A stretch of DNA of 41,279 nt, from assembly GCF_001641085.1 (NCBI RefSeq), contig NZ_LXIE01000036.1, positions 1 through 41,279 of the forward strand, given 5' to 3'. The notes beneath the pieces are model-generated. The model saw nothing but the letters and a program-made list of their open reading frames with translations, ran no database searches and was not told the DNA's origin. Position numbers and translations under genes: made by a program. Numbering within the stretch: position 1 is the first letter of the stretch; every line of letters starts with the position of its first letter. The stretch is from Aequorivita soesokkakensis (GTDB lineage Bacteria > Bacteroidota > Bacteroidia > Flavobacteriales > Flavobacteriaceae). Of the stretch, positions 1-8,900 are shown piece by piece.

Positions 1-26
1 TAAGTCGGGATGACAAGATTTGAACT
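1..26 (-). repeat. Partial duplicate of the tRNA-Pro 3' end (att-like)
   Basis: These 26 bases are identical to positions 105-130, which hold the T-arm and 3' acceptor strand of the tRNA-Pro gene plus a few flanking bases. The copies are direct repeats 104 bp apart. After the 26 bases the match stops, and no 5' part of a tRNA lies between the copies, so this is not a second intact tRNA. Duplicated tRNA 3' ends are a typical scar of integration by tyrosine recombinases. What lies to the left is outside the window. Confidence 0.7.
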
Positions 27-63
27 TTTTTAGTAAATCGCCGTACGGCACGCTTCGCGTACC

Positions 64-100
64 ACCCAAAAAAATAAAGCACCGATTTTCTCGATGCTTT
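64..100 (-). terminator. Intrinsic terminator of tRNA-Pro
   Basis: On the minus strand a 10-bp stem (AAAGCATCGA pairing with TCGGTGCTTT, one G-T wobble) with a 5-base loop is followed by a T-rich tract. It lies just past the 3' end of the tRNA gene and before the partial tRNA copy. Confidence 0.7.
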
Positions 101-108
101 TAACTAAG

Positions 109-182
109 TCGGGATGACAAGATTTGAACTTGCGACCCCACGCCCCCCAGACGTGTACGCTACCAGGCTGCGCTACATCCCG
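109..182 (-). tRNA. tRNA-Pro (anticodon GGG)
   Basis: Read on the minus strand, the gene folds as a full cloverleaf. The 7-bp acceptor stem is CGGGATG with CATCCCG and discriminator A. The anticodon stem CACGT/GCGTG encloses the loop CTGGGGG, giving anticodon GGG for proline. The T-arm is GCAAG-TTCAAAT-CTTGT. The CCA end is not encoded: ACTT follows instead. It has its own promoter at 195-224 and terminator at 64-100, so it appears to be transcribed alone. Confidence 0.95.
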
Positions 183-194
183 AATTTTGAAATG

Positions 195-224
195 CAAAAA
201 TAACCAAATTATAAAGTTTGGCAA
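195..224 (-). promoter_or_regulatory. Promoter of tRNA-Pro
   Basis: The minus strand carries a -33 TTG (222-224), a 19-bp spacer and a -7 TATTTTTG (195-202). This matches the Bacteroidota consensus TTG-N17-23-TAnnTTTG. The -7 box ends about 12 bp before the first tRNA base. Confidence 0.6.
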
Positions 225-328
225 GTAGATTTTTGTTTAAATGACATACTTAAATCCATTAATGATTATTAGTATTTTCTTAAGCCATATTCCTTTTTTC
301 ATTGTTTATTTTTGATAAAAGTAAAAAA

Positions 329-1852
329 ATGACCACCGTGAAGAAAATTGAAAATCATTACGACCTAATCTGTGTTGGAGGCGGAATTATGAGCGCCACA
401 CTCGCGTTGATGCTGAAACTGATAGATAAAAATCAAAAAATACTTATACTCGAAAGGTTGGACAGGGTGGCTTTGGAAAGCTCCGCAGCTTGGAATAATG
501 CGGGAACGGGACATTCCGCTTTTTGCGAGTTGAATTACACACCCGAAAACGAAGATGGTTCCATCGATGTTTCAAAAGCAATAAAAGTTTGCACCCAATT
601 TGAAAAATCGAAACAGTTTTGGTCCTTTTTGATAAATAATAATTTAATTAAAAACCCAAAAGATTTTATTCACCCTGTTCCGCACCATAGTTGGGTGGAA
701 GGAGAAGATAATGTTGAATTTCTGAAGAAACGCGTAGCCGAAATGACAAAGCATCCTATGTTTGAGGGAATGAAATTTTCAGAAGATTTTAATGAAATGG
801 AACAGTGGTTTCCGTTGATGATGACTGGAAGAAGTACTTCGGAAAAAATAGCGGCAACCCGAATGGAATTAGGCACAGAGGTAAATTACGGTGTACTTAC
901 CCGAACCTTTTTCAAAATTTTGGAAGAAAAATTTGACACCCCAGTTTTCACCCAGCACGAAGTTGAAGATGTAGATCCCACGAAGGATGAAGATTGGTTA
1001 GTAAAGATTAAAAATCTCGAAACGAAGGAAAAAATCCATTGTGATGCTGAGCATGTTTTTATTGGCGCCGGCGGTGGCGCATTGCCGTTGCTCCAAAAAG
1101 TGGAAATAGATGAAAAGGAAGGTTACGGCGGTTTTCCGGTAAGCGGGGAATGGTTAATCTGCAACAATCGCGAAGTGATTGAAAAGCATCACGCAAAAGT
1201 GTACGGCAAAGCCGAAGTAGGCGCCCCACCAATGTCCATGCCGCATTTAGACACTCGTTATATTGACGGGAAACAGGAACTCTTGTTTGGCCCTTTTGCG
1301 GGTTTCAGCACTAAATTTTTAAAGGAAGGATCATTCTTTGATCTTTTCAAAAGCATTAAATGGGACAATATTCCATCTATGTGGGGTGTTTTTTGGCATA
1401 ATATTCCGCTCACAAAATATCTTATAGAGCAAGTGCGAATGGGCCATGAGGATAGAATGGAAGAACTTCGAAAGTTTATAAAAAACGCAAAAAACACAGA
1501 TTGGGATTTGAAAGTTGCAGGACAGCGTGTGCAGATAATAAAACGCGATGAAGAGGAGGGAGGTACGCTTGAATTTGGAACTGAGGTGGTTCACAGTAAA
1601 GATGGAAGAATCACAGCACTTTTGGGCGCATCGCCTGGCGCTTCTGTTGCAGTGGATATTATGATTGATCTTTTGCATTTTGCGTATCCTGAAAAAGCAA
1701 AATCTGAAGCTTGGCAACAAAAATTCTCTGAAATGATTCCGTTTTGGAACAAAGAAATAGAACAAAATCCCGAAGAATTTAAAAATATACGCATCAAATG
1801 TTCTGAAGTACTTCAAATAAATCTTCCGAAGAAAAACGATAGGCTTGCTTAA
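329..1852 (+). CDS. mqo: Malate:quinone oxidoreductase
   Basis: This membrane-associated FAD enzyme oxidises malate to oxaloacetate and passes the electrons to the quinone pool (TCA cycle and respiratory chain). The protein has 507 residues, the usual length of the family. The FAD-binding Rossmann motif GGGIMS lies at residues 17-22 after a hydrophobic strand, and the family's conserved alanine- and glycine-rich stretch with NNAGTGHSA follows shortly after. A TTG at 302 would add nine residues. I prefer the ATG at 329 because it gives the normal short lead-in to the Rossmann fold. It stands alone on the plus strand, and trxB starts 93 bp downstream from its own promoter-like box. Confidence 0.93.
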   Translation: MTTVKKIENHYDLICVGGGIMSATLALMLKLIDKNQKILILERLDRVALESSAAWNNAGTGHSAFCELNYTPENEDGSIDVSKAIKVCTQFEKSKQFWSFLINNNLIKNPKDFIHPVPHHSWVEGEDNVEFLKKRVAEMTKHPMFEGMKFSEDFNEMEQWFPLMMTGRSTSEKIAATRMELGTEVNYGVLTRTFFKILEEKFDTPVFTQHEVEDVDPTKDEDWLVKIKNLETKEKIHCDAEHVFIGAGGGALPLLQKVEIDEKEGYGGFPVSGEWLICNNREVIEKHHAKVYGKAEVGAPPMSMPHLDTRYIDGKQELLFGPFAGFSTKFLKEGSFFDLFKSIKWDNIPSMWGVFWHNIPLTKYLIEQVRMGHEDRMEELRKFIKNAKNTDWDLKVAGQRVQIIKRDEEEGGTLEFGTEVVHSKDGRITALLGASPGASVAVDIMIDLLHFAYPEKAKSEAWQQKFSEMIPFWNKEIEQNPEEFKNIRIKCSEVLQINLPKKNDRLA

Positions 1853-1906
1853 TACTTTAATAACAATTCTTCATAACTTTTAGAGGCACATTCCTTTGAA
1901 AGTTGC

Positions 1907-1914
1907 TATTTTTG
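1907..1914 (+). promoter_or_regulatory. -7 promoter box of trxB
   Basis: TATTTTTG fits the Bacteroidota -7 consensus TAnnTTTG and lies 31 bp before the trxB ATG. No clear TTG is present at the -33 distance, so the call rests on the -7 box and its position. Confidence 0.4.
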
Positions 1915-1945
1915 CCATTCGAAAATCATTATTGAAGAAAATATC

Positions 1946-2908
1946 ATGAGCGAAACTATTGAAAGAATAAAATGCCTTATCATTGGCTCAGGGCCAGCTG
2001 GATATACAGCGGCAATTTACGCTGCGCGTGCAGATTTAAAACCTGTTATGTACACAGGAATGGAGCCGGGCGGACAATTGACTACTACCACTGAAGTAGA
2101 TAATTTTCCCGGCTACCCCGAAGGAATTGACGGTCCAACAATGATGGTGCAACTGCAACAACAAGCCGAACGTTTTGGAACGCAAGTGAGAATTGGAATG
2201 GTTACCAACGTTGAATTTAGCAACGAAGTTGGTGGAATCCACAAAGTAACTGTTGATAACTCTACTAAAATTGAAGCTGAAACCGTTATTATTTCAACTG
2301 GTGCAACCGCAAAATATTTAGGATTGCCAAGTGAGCAAAAGTTGCGTGGTGGTGGCGTTTCCGCTTGTGCTGTTTGTGATGGTTTTTTCTATAAAAATCA
2401 AGATGTTGCAATTGTTGGAGCAGGAGATACTGCTGCTGAGGAAGCTACTTATTTGGCAAATATTTGTAAAAGTGTAACTATGCTTGTTCGTAAAGATTAC
2501 ATGAAAGCTAGTAAAGCTATGCAACATCGCGTTAATAACACAAAAAACCTAAAAGTACTTTACAATACCGAAGTTGATGAGGTTTTGGGAGATATGGTAG
2601 TGGAAGGTTTGCGAATGGTAAACAACCAAACGGGCGAAAAGGAAGAGATAAAAATTACAGGTCTTTTTATTGCAATCGGCCACAAACCGAATACTGATAT
2701 TTTTAAAGGTCAGCTGGATATGGATGATACAGGGTATCTTATCACCAAAGGAAAATCTACAAAAACCAATAAGCCTGGCGTATTTGCAAGCGGCGATGTA
2801 CAGGACAAAGAATACCGTCAAGCGGTAACCGCTGCGGGAACTGGCTGTATGGCTGCACTGGATGCAGAGCGTTATCTTGCAACAATTGAGACTGAAGTTA
2901 CCGCATAA
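1946..2908 (+). CDS. trxB: Thioredoxin-disulfide reductase
   Basis: This cytosolic flavoenzyme reduces thioredoxin with NADPH. The 320-residue length is normal for the low-molecular-weight form. The FAD motif GSGPAG is at residues 14-19, and the redox-active dithiol is CAVC at C141 and C144. An NADP-binding GAGDTA motif follows, and the C-terminal FAD contact appears as FASGDVQD. All catalytic features are intact. It is followed at once by a strong terminator (2934-2965), so it is a single-gene unit. OxyR, encoded about 13 kb away at 14964, could be a regulator, but no site is visible here. Confidence 0.97.
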   Translation: MSETIERIKCLIIGSGPAGYTAAIYAARADLKPVMYTGMEPGGQLTTTTEVDNFPGYPEGIDGPTMMVQLQQQAERFGTQVRIGMVTNVEFSNEVGGIHKVTVDNSTKIEAETVIISTGATAKYLGLPSEQKLRGGGVSACAVCDGFFYKNQDVAIVGAGDTAAEEATYLANICKSVTMLVRKDYMKASKAMQHRVNNTKNLKVLYNTEVDEVLGDMVVEGLRMVNNQTGEKEEIKITGLFIAIGHKPNTDIFKGQLDMDDTGYLITKGKSTKTNKPGVFASGDVQDKEYRQAVTAAGTGCMAALDAERYLATIETEVTA

Positions 2909-2933
2909 TTCAAGCTTTTTAAAAAATAAAGAG

Positions 2934-2965
2934 AGCATCTGAAATTTTTCAGATGCTTTTTATTT
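2934..2965 (+). terminator. Intrinsic terminator after trxB
   Basis: A 10-bp perfect stem (AGCATCTGAA with TTCAGATGCT) is followed by a T-rich run. It lies about 25 bp after the trxB stop codon. Confidence 0.85.
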
Positions 2966-3009
2966 TCCAATAAATTGAAAATTCAAAACATTCTCCGTTT
3001 CTAATAAAT

Positions 3010-3017
3010 TATATTTG
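3010..3017 (+). promoter_or_regulatory. -7 promoter box of the TPR-AraC pair
   Basis: TATATTTG is a perfect match to the Bacteroidota -7 consensus, 20 bp before the ATG at 3038, which implies a very short leader. A TTG at the right -33 distance is not evident. Confidence 0.45.
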
Positions 3018-3037
3018 CAGGAAAACCAGTGGTATCA

Positions 3038-4594
3038 ATGAAAATCCGTTTCTTCCTATTTGCTTTTATCGCATTATTTTCTGTGACTGCAAGCGCACAG
3101 GAAATTATGGAACGGGAACAAATTTTTATTAAAAACCTCAATTCAGTCTATCAAAATCCCGAGCAGACCATTAAAGTTGCAGATTATCTTTTAGAAAATG
3201 CAACTTCAAATTCTGAAAAAGCGAAAGCACTTTATTTACTTTCAAAAGGAAAAATTCTCAGCGGAGCTACTTCCGAAGGGATTGAGGATTTATTTCGTGC
3301 GAAGGAAATTTTAAAGGAAAACGAATCCCCTTTTATTGCTTCATTAGTTTTGGCGGCACTTTCCGAACAGTGCCGAATGGCTGGAGTTGAAGATATAGCT
3401 TCAACTGATTTACAGAAAGCGATAAACCTTTCAAAAGAAATCATTTCCGAAAAAGATTTGGCAATAGCCAACACAGTGATTTTTCAGGAAGAATCCAAGA
3501 TTTTTGCGCGAAGCAAGAATTATGAAAAAACATTCCAGAAATTAAAACAAGCTGAAAATTTATCAAATAATGAGGTTCCGGCACTGCGGGCAATTACACA
3601 GAATGAATTTGGCAATTACTATTTGAATAGTTCAAGACTTGACAGCGCCGAAGTACATTTTAAGAAATCAATTGCAATTTTAAACAGCTCAGAGTTAAAC
3701 GATTCTTCTATTGAAAGTGTTGCGCTGCAAGGTTTGGGAAAGGTTTATTTGTTGAAGGATAATTTGGAAACTTCAATTCAATATTATAAAAGTGCCCTAA
3801 AAATTCCTTTTGTTGAGAACCCGATCAAAATTGAAATGTTTGATAATCTATCTGAGTTATATAAAAGAACGGACAGCATATCGCTGGCGCAAAAGTTTTA
3901 TAACGAAAAAGCTTTGCTAAATGCATCAATGCTCGATTCTGAACGAAACGTGCGGAGCGTTATTATTTCACACATCGATGCGGAGCAGCAAAATAATTTG
4001 CTTGACGACAAAAAGAACTATTACAAATGGGGTGCTGGGCTTGCCGTTCTTTTTTTACTGATATTCGTTGGCTATTATTTTTACAACAGAAAACTCAACA
4101 GAGAATACCAACGTTTCCAAAAAGTAATTGCCCAAGTAGAAAAAGACGAAAAATTGGAAGCGCCTTTCAGTATTGATGACACTTCTTTAAAACCATCCAA
4201 AGGCATTGTAATTCCTGAAGAAACCGAAAAAAATATTTTAGAGCGTTTGGAAGAATTTGAGGCAACAACAAAATTTGCGAACAGCAATATGAATTTAAGC
4301 CTGTTGGCAAAACAGATGAAGACAAATTCTAAATATATTTCAGAAATTATACATACCCACAAACAGAAAAATTTCAACACCTACATCAACGAGCTTCGCG
4401 TAAATTATATTATCCATTTGATGAAAACCGATAAAGCCTACTTAAACTACAAAGTAAGTTATCTGGCCGAAACTTGCGGTTTTTCTTCGCATAGCGCGTT
4501 TACTGTAGTTTTCAAGTCTATTACAGGATTTACGCCCAAGCAGTTTATTGCTTTTTTAAAGAAAAGCAAAAAGGAGAAATCGGCAACTTTTTAG
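3038..4594 (+). CDS. Membrane-anchored TPR sensor with AraC-type DNA-binding domain
   Basis: This is a one-protein transmembrane regulator of 518 residues. A signal peptide ends near residue 20 (SAQ). A long helical region with tetratricopeptide-like repeats fills roughly 25-310 and should be periplasmic. A single membrane span lies near 330-350, followed by a cytoplasmic charged linker. An AraC-family helix-turn-helix domain occupies about 415-510, with LSLLAKQMKTNSKYIS as the first recognition unit and the second ending in GFTPKQF. The architecture is typical of Bacteroidota. The ATG at 3038 is chosen over a GTG at 3029 because it places the signal peptide at the N-terminus. A paralogue without the DNA-binding domain starts 14 bp downstream, so the two are probably co-transcribed. 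The input signal is unknown. Confidence 0.88.
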   Translation: MKIRFFLFAFIALFSVTASAQEIMEREQIFIKNLNSVYQNPEQTIKVADYLLENATSNSEKAKALYLLSKGKILSGATSEGIEDLFRAKEILKENESPFIASLVLAALSEQCRMAGVEDIASTDLQKAINLSKEIISEKDLAIANTVIFQEESKIFARSKNYEKTFQKLKQAENLSNNEVPALRAITQNEFGNYYLNSSRLDSAEVHFKKSIAILNSSELNDSSIESVALQGLGKVYLLKDNLETSIQYYKSALKIPFVENPIKIEMFDNLSELYKRTDSISLAQKFYNEKALLNASMLDSERNVRSVIISHIDAEQQNNLLDDKKNYYKWGAGLAVLFLLIFVGYYFYNRKLNREYQRFQKVIAQVEKDEKLEAPFSIDDTSLKPSKGIVIPEETEKNILERLEEFEATTKFANSNMNLSLLAKQMKTNSKYISEIIHTHKQKNFNTYINELRVNYIIHLMKTDKAYLNYKVSYLAETCGFSSHSAFTVVFKSITGFTPKQFIAFLKKSKKEKSATF

Positions 4595-4608
4595 TACCTT
4601 TCGTTTTA

Positions 4609-5769
4609 ATGAAAATGCAACAATTCACAGATAAGTTAATCCTTTTTTCCTGCGCTATTATTTTTTTTGGCGGGTCTTTTTCATCGTTTGCACAGACCAG
4701 AGCAGAATTGGACAGTTTACGTTCAGAAGCAAGTACTATAACCTATAACAATCCTGAACTTGCTATTGAAAAAGGTTTAAGCCTTTATAAATTGGCCAAG
4801 AAAGATCCTTCAACACAAATTGGAGCTTTAATAATTGTCGCCAATGGATATGCGGTTTTGAAGAATCATGATAAAGTTCTAGAATATGCTTTTCAGGCAG
4901 ATTCTATTGCAAAAAACAGTAAAATTTACACAGACAGAATACGGGTGCTGGGTTTTATTGGCGGTGAATATCAACGTTTGAATTTGAGTAGCAAAGCGTT
5001 GAATTATTTAGATCAAGCTTATGAAATATCAGTGAGTCACCCATTGCCAGACTCCTTAAAATTTCTTCAAGGAAATATACTTTTTGTTAAGGGGTTGATC
5101 CAAAAAGACAATTTGGGCTGTGAGTATGCTTTGCAATATTTTAAACAAGCTGAGGAAGTTTTTAAGAATAATATTTCAAGCAATGCCATAAATGCTAGCG
5201 TTGCCATAGCTAGTAACAAAATAGGCGATTGTAATTTTGAAATGAAAGATTACAAAAAAGCGAAGGAAAATTATGAAGAAGCTATTGTCTATGCCAAAAA
5301 GATAAATGCAACTAAGAATATTGCCTATTCTGAGCTTGGTCTGGCGAATATTCTCTCAACGGAAGGGAAAAATGGTGAAGCCATTCAAATTCTTGAAAGA
5401 GCAATCCGCTCTATTGAAAATGTGAATGATATTGGTATAAATAGTGAAATTTACAAATCGCTTTCTGAAAATTATGCTGCAATTGGCAATGCTGAAAATG
5501 CCAATAAATACACATCGCTATATTTAGCGGAACAAGATAAATTACTTTCCGAAGAAAAGAAATCGCTAAATAAAGTTGTAAACGATTTGTCTTCAGAAAA
5601 CGTAAAAAAGCGTGAGAGGCAAAAAGACAAATACAATTACCTTTTTCTGTTTTTTGGAATTGTATTACTGCTTGTAATTCTCATCGTGGTGAAAAAAATC
5701 ATTGCTAAAAGACGAAAAATTTTCCTTCACAAAGAAGAATTGAAAAAATCTTCCAAAAATAAAAAATAA
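4609..5769 (+). CDS. TPR membrane protein, paralogue of the AraC-type regulator lacking its HTH
   Basis: The 386-residue protein repeats the layout of its upstream neighbour: signal peptide (ending near FAQ, residue 29), TPR-like helices in the periplasmic part (about 30-320), one membrane span near 342-362, then a short basic cytoplasmic tail rich in lysine. The protein stops where the neighbour continues into its AraC domain, so it cannot bind DNA in that way. The end is a clean stop with no residual HTH sequence downstream, which argues against recent truncation. It could act as a partner or decoy of the upstream regulator. Co-transcription is likely because the gap is only 14 bp. Confidence 0.82.
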   Translation: MKMQQFTDKLILFSCAIIFFGGSFSSFAQTRAELDSLRSEASTITYNNPELAIEKGLSLYKLAKKDPSTQIGALIIVANGYAVLKNHDKVLEYAFQADSIAKNSKIYTDRIRVLGFIGGEYQRLNLSSKALNYLDQAYEISVSHPLPDSLKFLQGNILFVKGLIQKDNLGCEYALQYFKQAEEVFKNNISSNAINASVAIASNKIGDCNFEMKDYKKAKENYEEAIVYAKKINATKNIAYSELGLANILSTEGKNGEAIQILERAIRSIENVNDIGINSEIYKSLSENYAAIGNAENANKYTSLYLAEQDKLLSEEKKSLNKVVNDLSSENVKKRERQKDKYNYLFLFFGIVLLLVILIVVKKIIAKRRKIFLHKEELKKSSKNKK

Positions 5770-5821
5770 CAAGTTAATTGATTGTTTTTTAAATAGTTAT
5801 GATTATTTTTTGTTTTTTAAA

Positions 5822-5841
5822 TTTCGTGAAATTTCACGAAA
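5822..5841 (+). promoter_or_regulatory. 20-bp perfect palindrome upstream of the giant secreted protein
   Basis: The two half-sites are TTTCGTGAAA and TTTCACGAAA, forming a perfect palindrome with no spacer. No T-run follows on either strand, so it is a poor terminator and more like a dimeric operator. It lies 84 bp before the ATG at 5926. A possible promoter lies between them: TTG at 5878-5880 and TAATTTTT at 5902-5909, with a 21-bp spacer. The binding protein is unknown. The neighbouring AraC-type regulator is one candidate, although such proteins usually prefer direct repeats. Confidence 0.5.
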
Positions 5842-5925
5842 ATCAAAAAACCTTTCCTTTTATTATAGTATATGGCGTTGTAGGTTTACGCTTCAAAATA
5901 TTAATTTTTATTAAAGACTTTAGAA

Positions 5926-8900
5926 ATGAAAAAATCATTACAAATTTTACTGTTCTTATTACTATGTGTGGGGCAGTACGCAAATTCGCAGTGTGACATC
6001 TCTGAGAATTTCGATTCTTACGAGAATAATGAGGTGCCAACTGATTGGACGATGATAAACACCACAGGTGATTCACAGGCATATGGGAAGGTTACGAGTA
6101 ACCCTGCAGCACCAACTCCTCCAAAATATTTTAGGATGTATAATGCAGGCACCACCACTGGAGAATTAATTTTTATATCACCAATGAACGCGACTACTTC
6201 TGATGGAAATCACCGTTTAAAGTTTTATGCACAGGGCTCAGTAGAATCTAGTTTGATTGTGGGCACAACAAATGTTGGTGATGGAACGGGAACATTTACC
6301 ACCGTTGCAACAATAGCTTTAACTGGTACCACAAATTCAGACTGGGTAGCACAGGACGTTAATATTCCAGCAGGAACAGACCAATACATTTTTTTTCAGC
6401 ATAACCTTGGCTCAACGTTTGACCAAGTTAATATAGATAGCGTTTGCTTGGAAACTATTCCAACTTGTTTGGAAGTTACCAATGTAGCATTATCAAACCC
6501 AAGCCAAACAACGGTAGATTTAACTTGGACCGAAAGCGGTACTGGCGAAGACAACTGGGAGTATGTGGTACAAGAAGTAGGAGGTGGCGAACCAACTACT
6601 AATGGTACGGAATATACATCAACAGACACAAACCTCTTGGTAACAGTTGATAATTTAGATTTTGATACAGATTATGAAGCATATGTGAGAGCTAATTGTG
6701 GTGGAGGTGACTATGGCGCTTGGATAAAAGCGGGCAATACCCTTAGAACATTATGTGGTGCATTTACTGATAATTTTTGTGATGATTTTGCAGGAATACC
6801 TGATAATACAGTTCCTTTTTGCTGGAGTGTTGTTGATGAGCCTGCTGGTGGATGGGCTTATGTAAATTATATAGGGTCCTACGGTAAAAATATGTTTGAA
6901 TTGTATTATACCAGTACAACTACAGGTGACATTATTGCAATTTCACCCGAAGCAACTTTTTCAACAGATGGAACGCACCGTTTGCGATTACAGGCAGGGG
7001 CATCAAGTGGAAGCCCGGCAGATATTTTGCAGATAGGTACTATTGATGGGTCAGGTACTTTTATCCAATTTACTTCACTTACACTAACCGCGGATAGAAA
7101 TGCCGTTTACCTTGTAGATTTGCCTAACAACGGACACTCAAAATTTGCTTTCAAGCACGGTGGAGCTGTAAACAAATTTATTTGGATAAACACCGTTTGT
7201 GTGGAAGACATTCCTTCTTGTCTTGAAGTAACAGATGTTACTGCAACTAACATTCAATACAATTCAGCAAATATATCTTGGACTACAAGCGGTTCTGGGG
7301 AAACAACTTGGGAATACTTAGTGCAGGAAAGTACTCTACCTGCGCCAGAGCCTACTGCAAATGGTACCGAAACAGGGACCAATTCTGTTACTGTTTCTTT
7401 GGATCAAAACACAGCATATATTGCGTATGTTCGTGCAAAGTGTGATGTCTCAGATTATGGCGCTTGGATTGCTTCTGATTTATTTACAACAGCTTGCGAT
7501 ACTAAAGTTGCAGAATACAGTGATAGTTTTGAAGGACTTAATGAAAATGGTCAAGATGTTAAGCCTTGCTGGTCAATTTTAGATACAACTACGGGAGATT
7601 TTAAAACCTACGCATCACAAAACAATATTTTACCTTCTGACGGCAATTTAATGTTGCGTATGTTTTTCAGTACAAGTTCAGATCCGGAAGGATTAATTTT
7701 AAGCTCTCCTGAAACTTTAGATTTGAATGCTGATAAGCAAATTAGGTTCAAAATGAATAAAAGCGCTTCAACTACTGAAGGTTTTAACATCATTGTTGGT
7801 ACAATGTCAGACCCACTGGATGCTTCAACATTTGTAGTATTGGATGATACAACTCTTAATGAAACCAGTATTGTAGCAGAAACTTGGACGGAATTCACCA
7901 TAGACTTTTCAAACTATGATACTAGTTTAAACCATACATATATTGCTTTCAAGCCACAACATTCTGGGAATGGTAGTAACTTCAAGAATGTTTATATGGA
8001 TGAGTTTCATTATGAATATGTTTTACCACAAGGTTTAAACGATGAACCGGTTAATGCGGCTATATTGACAGCATCTGATGACTATATGTGCAACAATGCC
8101 ATAACGGGAGATTTTGTAGGTGCCACCCGTACTACAAATTATCCTTGCACGAATCCAGCTTATGATGCGTATAAGGATCTTTGGTACCGTTTTACGCCTA
8201 CCGAATCTGGAAAATATGCTTTTAGTATTGAAAGCTTAACAGGCGAAGATGTAAATATTTTTATATTTGAAGGCTCTTCGGTAGATTTACAACCAATATC
8301 TGCTGGTTGCAGTACAAGATATACGGCACCAGAACTTAACGGGGGTGAAACATATTTTGTTTCTATTTCTAGCCCAGAACCAAATACGCAGTTCTCGCTT
8401 TGTGTATATAAATTTCCTGAAGTTCCTGTAAACGATGAGCCAACTGGAGCTATCATGCTTACAGAATCAGACGATGATAGTTGTAATAATGGATTAGAGG
8501 GCTATACTGCTTCCGCAACCCATTCTATAGATGTAGATTGCGGTGTAGATTTCTTAGATGTTTGGTACACTTTTGTGCCTACACAAACTGCAAATTATAC
8601 TTTTAGAAAAACGCTTGTTAATGGAACAGCTCCAACTTACGTTGCTGTTTATTCAGGAGCACCTGGAAGTTTAACACGCATATCTGATGAGTGTACTACT
8701 TACTTACAAAGAGTAGATTTGACAGCAGGGGAAACATATTACATTTCCGTTTCAAGTTCGTTAAGTTCTAGGGCTATCTATTTTACTATTTGTGCCTATC
8801 CTTCCCCTCCACCGCCTGTAAATGATGAATGTTCGGGAGGTGTTGAATTAACCGTAGGTACTGATTTTGAAACTAGTTATATTATTGGAAATAGTACTTC

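Noticed and set aside
30-224. Minus-strand 64-codon open frame
   Set aside because: It runs across the tRNA gene and its promoter and has no protein-like features.
1331-1816. 161-codon frame opposite mqo
   Set aside because: It is a shadow of the mqo coding sequence, rich in Phe, Ser and Cys, with no start context.
5822-5841. Terminator for the TPR gene pair
   Set aside because: The hairpin has no T-run on the 3' side and is AT-rich, so an intrinsic terminator is unlikely.
5799-5996. 65-codon plus-strand frame before the T9SS cargo gene
   Set aside because: It spans the palindrome and overlaps the start of the real gene. It has no family-like features.
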